From Micromonospora_G sp044901685 (lineage in GTDB: Bacteria > Actinomycetota > Actinomycetes > Mycobacteriales > Micromonosporaceae): 64,000 nt of DNA. Position 1 is the stretch's first letter. Each line of letters starts with the position of its first letter. Location: positions 434,001 to 498,000 of the forward strand of contig NZ_JBJDPS010000003.1 in assembly GCF_044901685.1 (NCBI RefSeq). Direction: 5' to 3'. Below the pieces are notes generated by a model, which was not told the DNA's origin, did not search any database, and worked only from the letters and a program-made list of their open reading frames with translations. The translations under genes and the position numbers were made by a program. Below are positions 56,936 to 64,000 of the stretch, piece after piece.

Positions 56936-57427
56936 GTGCTCCAGCAGGAGGGCTCTCCACCGACGATGGGTGCCGCATCGGATTCGCCCCAGGCGGCATT
57001 CGCCCGCTTCGTACGCCGGGCCATCGACGACGCCAAGGACGAGCGCGGCTGGAGCGTCACCGACCTGGCCGCGCACACCGGGGTCGGACGGTCGACGGTG
57101 TTCCGCTGGCTGGCCGGCGACTGGCACGACTATCCGGAGCTCGCCAAGGTGCGCGGCTTCTGCATCGCCCTGGACGTGCCGGTGGCGGCGGCGTTCCGGG
57201 CCCTCGGCCTGCCCGACGGCGAGCCGCTCCAGCCGGAGCCGGCCGCGCCGCCGGTCGGTCGTTCCCGGGCCACCGGCGCCCGCAGGCGCGCCGACGGCCA
57301 GGCCGACGCCGACGTACGGGTGATCCTGTCCCGGCTCGCGGACCCGACCGTGCCGGCGGACGAGAAGCAGCTCATCCGCGACCTGCTGAGTTACCTGGCC
57401 CGTCGGCCGGTCCGCCGGGCCGGCTGA
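56936..57427 (+). CDS. XRE-like HTH protein
   Basis: A 163-residue protein whose N-terminal HTH is clear: ERGWSVTDLAAHTGVGRSTV, then FRWLAGDWHDYPELAKVRG. A second region (GFCIALDVPVAAAFRALGLP) completes the XRE-type fold. A Pro/Arg-rich linker and a short C-terminal helix (VPADEKQLIRDLLSYLARRP) end it. The GTG at 56936 is the upstream start; an ATG at 56966 with AGGAGGG some 13 bases before it is nearly as plausible. It is monocistronic and convergent with the His-rich membrane protein gene. Confidence 0.8.
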   Translation: MLQQEGSPPTMGAASDSPQAAFARFVRRAIDDAKDERGWSVTDLAAHTGVGRSTVFRWLAGDWHDYPELAKVRGFCIALDVPVAAAFRALGLPDGEPLQPEPAAPPVGRSRATGARRRADGQADADVRVILSRLADPTVPADEKQLIRDLLSYLARRPVRRAG

Positions 57428-57450
57428 GGTCGCCCCGGCCCGCTCGCGGA

Positions 57451-58440
57451 TCAGGCGACGGTCAGGGTGAGCTCGGCGGTCCGGACCACGCCGCCGACCT
57501 GGAAGTCGAAGAAGAGGCGGTAGTCGCCGGGACTCGGCGCCGCGAGCCAGAACTTGACCGCTCCGCCGACCAGTTCCGCCTCCGGGTGCACGTGGACGTA
57601 ACCCATGTCACCGGCGCGCAGCGCGACCAGGTGGCCGTACGAGCCGAGGTAGCGCTCCAGGCCGGCGACCGGGCTGCCGTTGGCGAAGACCCGGAACAGT
57701 ACGGGCGCGCTGGCGCCCAGTTGTGGGGTGCCCTCGTAGGTCACGGTGAACTCCCCGACCGACGCCTCCCGCGCCGCCGGTGGCAACCCCCGGGGGACGT
57801 AGTCGCCGTTGACCACCAGGTCGACCCCGAGCGTGACGGCGGTCTGCTTGCCGGCCGCGTCGGGCGCGGTGAAGTCGGCGTACGCCCGCCAGATGCCGGG
57901 AGTGGCCAGCGTCAGCGGAACGCTCCAGGTCCCGTCCGGGGCCATGGTCGGGTGCACGTGCTGGTAGCCGGAGAGGTCCCGCCGGGCCACGATCATGTGC
58001 AGCGGCTTCTCGTGCACGACGGCGAAGTTGGTGACCGGCTTGCGGTCGGCGCCGAGCACCCGGAACTGGAACGGCTGGCTCTGCCCGACCTGGAACGCGC
58101 CGGTCACCGGGACCATGGTGAAGCCGGCCGAGCTGAGCGCCAGACCGCCCACCTCGCCGGCCGACGGACCGGTGCCGGCGCTCGCCGGACCGTGCTCGTG
58201 CGGCGCGGTGCCCGGCGCGTGGGTGTGGTCGCCGCTGGTCACGCCCGCGGGGGCGGAGGTGCCCCCGCTGTCGGTGTTGAGCCGACCGAGGCCGAACCCG
58301 CCGACCAGGGCGAGGATCAGTCCGCCGACAAAGAGCGCCATCCGCCCCCCACCGGGTGCCGGGACCGGCGCCGGCTCGATCGCGTCCGGCTCGTCGGTCA
58401 GCTCCCGCTGGTCGCGCGTACCGGCCTGCTCTACGGACAT
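57451..58440 (-). CDS. His-rich membrane-anchored protein next to csoR (putative copper-related)
   Basis: A 329-residue protein with an N-terminal acidic segment, one membrane helix (MALFVGGLILALVGGFGLGR, about 34-54), then an outer part with a His-containing linker (SGDHTHAPGTAPHEHGPASA). Two beta-rich domains follow, containing conserved HMIVARRDLSGYQHVHP and YVHVHPEAELVGG blocks, where His pairs could bind metal. It is directly upstream of csoR on the same strand reading backward, with 11 bases between, so the two are probably an operon. Copper binding is inferred, not shown. Confidence 0.7.
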   Translation of the reverse strand: MSVEQAGTRDQRELTDEPDAIEPAPVPAPGGGRMALFVGGLILALVGGFGLGRLNTDSGGTSAPAGVTSGDHTHAPGTAPHEHGPASAGTGPSAGEVGGLALSSAGFTMVPVTGAFQVGQSQPFQFRVLGADRKPVTNFAVVHEKPLHMIVARRDLSGYQHVHPTMAPDGTWSVPLTLATPGIWRAYADFTAPDAAGKQTAVTLGVDLVVNGDYVPRGLPPAAREASVGEFTVTYEGTPQLGASAPVLFRVFANGSPVAGLERYLGSYGHLVALRAGDMGYVHVHPEAELVGGAVKFWLAAPSPGDYRLFFDFQVGGVVRTAELTLTVA

Positions 58441-58451
58441 CGGCTGGTCTC

Positions 58452-58838
58452 CTACGAGCGCACGAGTCTGGCGATGGCGTCAGACGCTTCTTTGACCTTG
58501 GCGGACGGGTCGCCGCCGTCCCGGGCGGCCTCCATCACGCAGTGCGCGATGTGTCCCTCCAGCAGCCCGACGGCGACCGCCTGAAGCGCCTTGGTCGCGG
58601 CCGAGATCTGGGTCAGCACGTCGATGCAGTACGTGTCCTCCTCCACCATCCGGTGCAGGCCGCGCACCTGGCCCTCGATCCGGCGGAGCCGGCCAAGGAG
58701 GCGCTGTTTGTCCGATGCGTACCAATATGGACCATGTTCGGACGTCTCGGTGGAAGGCGCGACGGCGTCGGTGACCGGCTCGGGGACGGCACCGGGAGCG
58801 GCGTCGGATACGGGGGCGGCCGACGGCTCGTGGGTCAT
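58452..58838 (-). CDS. csoR: CsoR/RcnR-family metal-sensing repressor
   Basis: A 128-residue regulator. The C-H-C copper-binding set of CsoR is seen in DTYCIDVLTQ and GHIAHCVMEA, with the usual first helix QRLLGRLRRIEGQVRGLHRM. An N-terminal extension (MTHEPSAAPVSDAAPGAVPE) precedes it. The start at ATG 58838 is the first in-frame Met with a reasonable context; the frame back to 58931 is divergently transcribed sequence. It is coupled to the His-rich membrane gene, pointing to copper homeostasis. No operator was located. Confidence 0.93.
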   Translation of the reverse strand: MTHEPSAAPVSDAAPGAVPEPVTDAVAPSTETSEHGPYWYASDKQRLLGRLRRIEGQVRGLHRMVEEDTYCIDVLTQISAATKALQAVAVGLLEGHIAHCVMEAARDGGDPSAKVKEASDAIARLVRS

Positions 58839-58921
58839 GACGAGCAGGATACCCCGGTGGCATCCATGTCCATCTCGATCGATGCCGTCGCCAACGTCGA
58901 TGATCGATCGTTGGACAGGTC

Positions 58922-59896
58922 GTGCCGACAACCGTCGTACCGCGCCGCAGTGCGGCGTTCGCTGCCGGGGTGTCCGTTCTGCTGGCGCTCGCGCCCGGCC
59001 CGGCCGACGCGCAGCCGTCCGACCGGACCACCGAGCAGCAGCTCGCCGCGGCGACCGAGCAGCTCGAAGTTGTCATCGAGCAGCACAACGACCTGCGGGT
59101 GGAGCTGGGCGAGACCCGGGACCGGGCGGCCGGGCTGGACCGTGAGCTGGCCACGCTGACCCAGGATCTGACCGTGCAGCGCGAGGAGGCGGCCAGGCTC
59201 GCGGCGCAGGCGTACCGGGGACACGGCGGGCAGCCCCTCGCCGCGGTCTCCGCCCTGCTCACCGCGACCACCGACGACCTGCTCGGTTCCCTGCTGATGC
59301 TGAACCGACTCAGCCGGGACCAGCGCCGGGTGATCACGCGGCTCGCCGACACCCACGAGCGGCTCTCCGCCGCCAGGGCGACGGCACGGGTCCTCGACGT
59401 CCAGCAGCGCACGCAGGAGCGCCAGCTCGCGGCGCGGCAGCAGCACATCGAGCAGGAGATCCGCCGACTGAGCCGACTGCGGGACGCGGCCGGCGAGCGG
59501 GAGCCGGCCGCGCCGCGTACCGCACCCCGCCCACCCGAGTTGGGCAGCGGGGCCGCCGCGACCGCGGTGCGATTCGCGTACGCCCAGCTCGGCAAGCGCT
59601 ACCAGTGGGGCGGCGAGGGACCCGACGGGTACGACTGCTCCGGCCTCACCACCGCCGCCTGGCGCGCGGCCGGGGTGCGGCTGCCACACAACGCGGCACG
59701 GCAGTGGCGGGCGGTGAAGCGGATCGGACGCGCCGAGCGGCAACCCGGTGACCTGGTCTTCTACTACGCCGACATCCACCACGTCGGGATCTACGTCGGC
59801 GACGGCCAGATCATCCACGCCCCCAGAGCGGGCAAACCGGTCCAACTGGACCGGGTCGAGTTCCAGCCCATCCACGGCTACGGCCGCCCCGGCTGA
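58922..59896 (+). CDS. secreted NlpC/P60 peptidoglycan hydrolase
   Basis: A 324-residue secreted enzyme. A signal peptide (residues 1-30, ending GPADA) is followed by a coiled-coil region (about 35-190, with heptads such as LAAATEQLEVVIEQHNDLRV). The NlpC/P60 domain (about 210-324) has catalytic Cys239 (YDCSGL), His287 (HHVGIYVG) and His299 (IIHAPR). It cleaves D-gamma-glutamyl-diaminopimelate bonds in cell-wall stem peptides. GTG 58922 is used. Coiled-coil plus NlpC/P60 is the RipA/PcsB-type layout for septal hydrolases. It is divergent from csoR. Confidence 0.93.
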   Translation: MPTTVVPRRSAAFAAGVSVLLALAPGPADAQPSDRTTEQQLAAATEQLEVVIEQHNDLRVELGETRDRAAGLDRELATLTQDLTVQREEAARLAAQAYRGHGGQPLAAVSALLTATTDDLLGSLLMLNRLSRDQRRVITRLADTHERLSAARATARVLDVQQRTQERQLAARQQHIEQEIRRLSRLRDAAGEREPAAPRTAPRPPELGSGAAATAVRFAYAQLGKRYQWGGEGPDGYDCSGLTTAAWRAAGVRLPHNAARQWRAVKRIGRAERQPGDLVFYYADIHHVGIYVGDGQIIHAPRAGKPVQLDRVEFQPIHGYGRPG

Positions 59897-59975
59897 GCCC
59901 GCCGGCCGCCCCCTACTCCGGGCGCCTTCTATTCCGACCGTCTTCCTTCTACCCGGGCGGTCCCTACCCGGACGG

Positions 59976-62228
59976 TCAGCCGGCGACGGCTAGTGCCAGC
60001 GGCAGGACGGCCGGGGCGCCGGCCTGACGCAACAGCCGCGCCACCATGGTCATGGTCCAGCCGGAGTCGACCAGGTCGTCGACCAGGAGCACCGGACCGG
60101 TCAACCCGGCCAGGGCGTCGGCCAGCGGTGACGGCACGACGAAGGCGTCGTGCAGTGCGCGTACCCGTTGGGCGCTGTTGCCCCTCGGCCCGCCGCCGGG
60201 CGCCCCGGGCGGCGCCGGCACCTCGCCGAGCAGCGGCAACCGACCGACGCCCGCGATCCGTTCGGCCAGACTCCGCACCAGCGTCGGGCGGGTCCGGGAA
60301 CCGATCGCCACCACCGCGACCGGACGCGCCGGCCACGGCTCGGCGCCGCGCGACCAGTCCCGGAGCAGTTCGACCATGGCCGAGGCGACGTCGTCCGGGA
60401 TCGCCCCGTCGGCGGCCTCCGGCGCGACCAGTGCCCGCAGCCTGCCGCCCCAGCCCAGGTCGGAGAGACGACCCAGGGCTCGACCGGGCAGCGCCTGCTC
60501 GCCCGGCGCGATCTTGCCGCGCAGCGGTACGCCCACCGCCTCCAGCCCGGTCGGCCAGAGCTTCTTCGGCGCGAGGTCGACGCCGGGGCGGCCGAGCCAC
60601 GCCTGGGCCGCGGCCAGCGCGGGCGCGGAGACGGACGGGTCGTACTGGCCGCCGGCACAGTTGTCACACCGTCCACAGGGGACGGCCTCAGGGTCGTCCA
60701 GGCAGCGGCGGAGGAACTCCATCCGACAGTCGGTGGTGCTGACGTACTCCCGCATCGCCTGTTGCTCGGCGGTGCGCGCCTGGGCCACCCGGCGCAACCG
60801 GGCCTCGTCGTAGTGCCACGGCTCGCCGGTCGCGAGCCAACCGCCGCGTACCCGCCGGACCGCGCCGTCGACGTCGAGCACCTTCAGCATCAGTTCGAGC
60901 CGGGTACGGCGCAGGTCGACGATCGGCTCCAACGCGGGTGTGGAGAGTGGACGGTCCGGGTGCAGCGCGCCGAGTACGGACCGCACCTGCGCCTCGGGCG
61001 GGAAGGCCAGTGAGGCGAAGTAGCGCCAGATCGCCTGGTCCTCCGGGCCGGGCAGGAGCAGCACCTCGGCGTGTTCCACGGCTCGACCGGCCCGGCCGAC
61101 CTGCTGGTAGTACGCGATCGGCGAGGGTGGCGCCCCCAGGTGGGCCACGAAGCCGAGGTCCGGCTTGTCGAAGCCCATGCCCAGCGCGGACGTCGCCACC
61201 AACGCCTTGATCTTGTTGTCGAGCAGGTCCTGCTCGGCGGCACGGCGTTCGGCGTCGTCGGACTGCCCGGTGTAGGCGGCGACCGCGTACCCCCGGGAAC
61301 GGAGGAATTCGGCCGTCTCACCGGCCGCCGCGACGGTCAACGTGTAGATGATGCCCGAGCCGGGCAGTTGGTCGAGGTGATCGGCGAGCCAGCCGAGCCG
61401 GTGCGCCGCGCTGGGCAGGTCGAGCACCGCCAGCCGCAGCGAGGCCCGGTCCAGCGCCCCGCGCAGCACCAGCGTCTCCCCCGCCTCGCCACCGTCGGGC
61501 CCGGCGACTCCGCCGACCGGCTGCCGCACGACCGTGTTGAGCTGCTCGGCGACGTCGTCGGTGACCCGCTGGTTGGCGGTGGCGGTGGTGGCGAGTACCG
61601 GGGTCCGCTCCGGCAGCCCGGCGAGGAAGGTACGCAGTCGGCGGTAGTCCGGGCGGAAGTCGTGTCCCCAGTCGGAGACGCAGTGCGCCTCGTCGACCAC
61701 GAGCAGGCCGGTGGTGGCCGCGAGCCGGGGCAGCACCCCGTCGCGGAACTCGGGATTGTTCAACCGCTCCGGGCTGATCAGCAGTACGTCGACCGTACCG
61801 GCGTGGATCTCCCTGGCGATCTCGTCCCACTCGTCCAGGTTCGCCGAGTTGATGGTGCGCGCCCTGATCCCCGCCCGAGCCGCCGCCTCCACCTGGTTAC
61901 GCATCAGCGCCAGCAGCGGCGACACGATCACCGTCGGCCCGGCACCAACCCGCTCCCCCGCCGCCTCGCTCCCGGCCGTCACGGCGCCGGCGCCGGTCGT
62001 ACCGTCTCGGAGCAAGGCGGTCGTACCGTCTCGGAGCAGGGCGGTGGCGACGAAGTACACGGCGGACTTGCCCCACCCGGTGCGCTGCACGCAGAGCACC
62101 CGCCGCTGGTCCACCACCAGCGCCTCGATCGCCCGCCACTGGTCCTCGCGGAGCCGGGCCTGATCACCGGCAAGCCGCCGCAGCACCGCCTCGGCCCGTT
62201 CGCGTACCGCCACCCGGTCAACCGTCAC
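59976..62228 (-). CDS. RecQ-type DNA helicase fused to a phosphoribosyltransferase-like domain
   Basis: A 750-residue protein. Helicase core: TGWGKSA (50-56), DEAH-type VVDEAHCVSDWGHDF (177-191), motif III/IV and RecQ-Ct with the zinc cysteines (CRMEFLRRC, then CGRCDNC). A C-terminal PRTase-like domain (about 560-750) ends with LLVDDLVDSGWTMTM, the PRPP-binding loop of type I phosphoribosyltransferases (ComF-like). A 24-bp tandem duplication (61995-62018, 62019-62042) adds eight residues (LLRDGTTA) to the N-terminal region. Combining a 3'-5' helicase with a nucleotide-binding domain suggests a metabolite-gated repair or DNA-uptake enzyme. Confidence 0.85.
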   Translation of the reverse strand: MTVDRVAVRERAEAVLRRLAGDQARLREDQWRAIEALVVDQRRVLCVQRTGWGKSAVYFVATALLRDGTTALLRDGTTGAGAVTAGSEAAGERVGAGPTVIVSPLLALMRNQVEAAARAGIRARTINSANLDEWDEIAREIHAGTVDVLLISPERLNNPEFRDGVLPRLAATTGLLVVDEAHCVSDWGHDFRPDYRRLRTFLAGLPERTPVLATTATANQRVTDDVAEQLNTVVRQPVGGVAGPDGGEAGETLVLRGALDRASLRLAVLDLPSAAHRLGWLADHLDQLPGSGIIYTLTVAAAGETAEFLRSRGYAVAAYTGQSDDAERRAAEQDLLDNKIKALVATSALGMGFDKPDLGFVAHLGAPPSPIAYYQQVGRAGRAVEHAEVLLLPGPEDQAIWRYFASLAFPPEAQVRSVLGALHPDRPLSTPALEPIVDLRRTRLELMLKVLDVDGAVRRVRGGWLATGEPWHYDEARLRRVAQARTAEQQAMREYVSTTDCRMEFLRRCLDDPEAVPCGRCDNCAGGQYDPSVSAPALAAAQAWLGRPGVDLAPKKLWPTGLEAVGVPLRGKIAPGEQALPGRALGRLSDLGWGGRLRALVAPEAADGAIPDDVASAMVELLRDWSRGAEPWPARPVAVVAIGSRTRPTLVRSLAERIAGVGRLPLLGEVPAPPGAPGGGPRGNSAQRVRALHDAFVVPSPLADALAGLTGPVLLVDDLVDSGWTMTMVARLLRQAGAPAVLPLALAVAG
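61995..62042 (-). repeat. 24-bp tandem duplication within recQ
   Basis: GGTCGTACCGTCTCGGAGCA begins at 61995 and again at 62019, so the whole 24-bp unit occurs twice. It keeps the frame and produces LLRDGTTALLRDGTT in the helicase. It is likely a recent in-frame slippage event. Confidence 0.85.
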
Positions 62229-62277
62229 CCGGCATTTCTACCAGCGCAGCCGGACTTTCCCACCCAGCCCCGCCCCC

Positions 62278-62354
62278 TTGTGTCCCATTTTGTCGATCAT
62301 GAAGTCATCGCACTCGATACAGCATGTAGCGAGCGACAACCTCATGATCAACGA
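62278..62354. repeat. intergenic inverted repeat overlapping the BTAD gene stop
   Basis: GTCGATCATGAAGT (62292-62305) and its near-complement ACCTCATGATCAAC (62339-62352) match at 12 of 14 positions. The second arm contains the stop codon of the BTAD gene (62348). GATCATGA-type repeats of this kind look dispersed in Micromonosporaceae genomes. It may serve as a terminator before recQ. Confidence 0.55.
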
Positions 62355-64000
62355 GGTGGGTGGGCCAGGGTCGACGGGGCAGGACGGTCGGGTGGCAGGA
62401 AGAGGAGGAATTCCTGGAGGGATCGCACCGCCGTACGGGAGAGATTCGACCGGGCGGCGAAGTCCTCCAGGGAGGTGAATCCACCGCGCTGGGAACGCTC
62501 GACGGCGATCTGCCGACCCTGCTCCGAGGTTAACCCGGGCAGATGCCAGAGCACCTGGTCCATGACCCTATTGATGTCGATCAGGCCACCATCGTCGAAG
62601 TAACGGAGCAGGTCGGGTCGGCCGATGTGCAACTCGTACCGGGCGGCTGGGTACTGGCCGAGCAGTTGCCGGGCCTGTTGTCGCCGAACGGCCATCTCGG
62701 CGTCGGCGCTCCGGCTCCGGCGCAGCCGGTTCAGCCACACCTGAGTCGCGAGCACGTGGAGGGCCCCACCGATCCAGATGGCCATGAGCACGAGGACCCC
62801 GGCATAGTCGATCCGGTACAAGTTCTCCTTGTATTCGAGGTTGAGTGCCCACCACAGAAAGAAGCTGGTCAGTCCGACGTACCCGGCGGCCGACGAGCCG
62901 AACCACATACTGCGCCGCCGAACCGCGTAGCGCAGCATGACGGCCCAGGTGAGCAGGCCGAAGCTGGCCAGCACCAGCAACACCGCAACGCCGGCCTCGA
63001 CCCAGTACCCCCAGGACGGCGTGGCCGCAATCGGCTTCGGCATCGTCAGTACGGGCATGGATGGCGGCAAACCCGCCTTCGGACCGGCCGGAACCCGCAC
63101 CTCCGCGCTCACCGGTCCTGGCACCGGGACGGGCACGGCCGGCGCCACGACAGACACGGCCGGCGCCACGACGGGCGCCATCGCCGGAGCATTCCTGTCC
63201 TGGGGCGCGAACCCGTCCGACTCGGCGGTCAGCGCGAGCGTGGGATCGGACCGGAGAATGCGGCGGTGTAGTTTCTGGAGACTTTCGCCCGGCTCTACGC
63301 CGTACTCCTCGCTCAGTAGTGCCCGCACCTCACGGAAGGCGGCGAGGGCCTCCGCCTGCCGGCCGGAGCGGTAGAGCGCGAGCATGAGCAGCTCGTGGAG
63401 CTGTTCCCGGACCGGGAACCGAGCGACCGCCTGAATCAGATCGGTGACCATCTCCTTGTGGCGCCCGAGGCTCAGCTCCACCTCCGCCCACGATTCCAGG
63501 GCCGCCGCCCGACCCTCGACCAACCTGGTACGCGCCGCGTCGAAGAACGTCCCGTTGAACCCGACGAGCGGCTCTCCCTGCCAGAGTCCGAGGGCCTGCC
63601 GCAACTCGTTGGCAGCTTCCCCCGGCCTCCCTTGCGCGCGCACGTCTGCCGCCCGCCGAACCCGGCGCTCGAACAGTTCCGCGTCAAGGTCCTGCGCGGA
63701 CACCCGCAACTGGTAACCAGTGTCGGTGAGGGTCAGCAGTTGCCCCGGACTGCGTGGTGAGCGCTCCGGCTCCAGAACCCGACGCAGCCCGGCGATGTAC
63801 TTCTGTACGACATTCGGACCGTTCATCGGCGGGTCGTCCTGCCAGACCGCGTCGACTATCTGGGTGGGCGAGACCGGGCGGCCGGCGTAGAGCAAAAGCA
63901 TCGCGAGCACCGCCCGCTGCTTGCTCGGCCCGAGGTCCAGTTCCCGTTCCCCAGCCCACGCCCGCAGCGGACCCAGCAGTTCGAAGCGGAGGTCCGCTCC
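62348..64000 (-). CDS. BTAD/SARP-type regulator with membrane and helix-hairpin-helix domains (partial at window edge)
   Basis: At least 550 residues, continuing beyond position 64000 with ADLRFELLGPLRAWAGEREL, which is the usual start of SARP/AfsR proteins, so little is missing. It has an OmpR-like winged-helix (ending TLTDTGYQLRV), a BTAD domain (QLHELLMLALYRSGRQAEAL), a Pro/Val/Ala linker and two to four membrane helices (e.g. AGVAVLLVLASFGLLTWAVM). The C-terminal part reads LIDINRVMDQVLWHLPGLTS, then GRQIAVERSQRGGFTSLEDF, a helix-hairpin-helix like ComEA. The combination is unusual. Confidence 0.82.
   Translation of the reverse strand, partial: GADLRFELLGPLRAWAGERELDLGPSKQRAVLAMLLLYAGRPVSPTQIVDAVWQDDPPMNGPNVVQKYIAGLRRVLEPERSPRSPGQLLTLTDTGYQLRVSAQDLDAELFERRVRRAADVRAQGRPGEAANELRQALGLWQGEPLVGFNGTFFDAARTRLVEGRAAALESWAEVELSLGRHKEMVTDLIQAVARFPVREQLHELLMLALYRSGRQAEALAAFREVRALLSEEYGVEPGESLQKLHRRILRSDPTLALTAESDGFAPQDRNAPAMAPVVAPAVSVVAPAVPVPVPGPVSAEVRVPAGPKAGLPPSMPVLTMPKPIAATPSWGYWVEAGVAVLLVLASFGLLTWAVMLRYAVRRRSMWFGSSAAGYVGLTSFFLWWALNLEYKENLYRIDYAGVLVLMAIWIGGALHVLATQVWLNRLRRSRSADAEMAVRRQQARQLLGQYPAARYELHIGRPDLLRYFDDGGLIDINRVMDQVLWHLPGLTSEQGRQIAVERSQRGGFTSLEDFAARSNLSRTAVRSLQEFLLFLPPDRPAPSTLAHPPR

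Overview
The window is very GC-rich (roughly 70-73 percent in the chromosomal part), uses GTG starts freely and chains genes by ATGA/GTGA overlaps. Together with DUF3107, DUF3152, a BTAD/SARP regulator, an AA10 polysaccharide monooxygenase and the intergenic repeat family around GGGCCCCTTGTTAAC, this points to a filamentous actinomycete, most likely a Micromonosporaceae member (inference).

Region 1 (1-1200) is chromosomal flank with no intact gene; it holds a decayed pentapeptide-repeat gene. Region 2 (1202-17842) is an apparently complete actinomycete integrative and conjugative element (AICE) of the pSAM2 type, sitting in the 3' half of a tRNA-Tyr gene. A perfect 59-bp direct repeat marks both ends. 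A minus-strand operon runs pra, zinc-ribbon ORF, traB, two small ORFs, DUF2637, repSA, xis, int, with a coupled stop/start at almost every junction. A GntR (KorSA-like) repressor and a HAD hydrolase are divergent from it, and three CTTGGCTAGTC-type boxes lie in the shared promoter region. Next come accessory genes: a low-GC two-module protein with a FokI-like PD-D/ExK nuclease motif, a NUDIX (Pif-like) and HTH-DUF5919 pair with an iterated GACGT operator array, two small unknown ORFs, and a Gp37/Gp68-TcmP operon.

Region 3 (17.8-36.7 kb) is chromosomal: yajQ, an MFS transporter, htpX, then a reduced complex I locus (nuoB, nuoC, nuoH-N, with no nuoA, D, E, F or G in the window). The locus is interrupted by a Zn-dehydrogenase, DUF2252, a SnoaL-like gene and a Uma2 remnant. 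An ECF sigma factor with a membrane partner is divergent from nuoB. A DUF305 lipoprotein and a secreted AA10 LPMO with a chitin-binding module follow.

Region 4 (36.7-64 kb) is mostly housekeeping: uppP, a sphingosine-phosphate-lyase-like PLP enzyme, a GPH-type transporter, an alkyltransferase-like protein, proB-proA separated by a perfect 19-bp hairpin, a terpene-cyclase-like protein, moeZ, a DUF3152 protease-like protein, an alpha/beta hydrolase, a 968-residue low-complexity protein, a TetR regulator, DUF3107, a ferritin-like protein, a DEAD-box helicase with a long structured leader, a PF13679-like methyltransferase, csoR with a His-rich membrane protein, an NlpC/P60 hydrolase, a RecQ-phosphoribosyltransferase fusion, and a BTAD regulator-transmembrane-HhH fusion that runs off the right edge.
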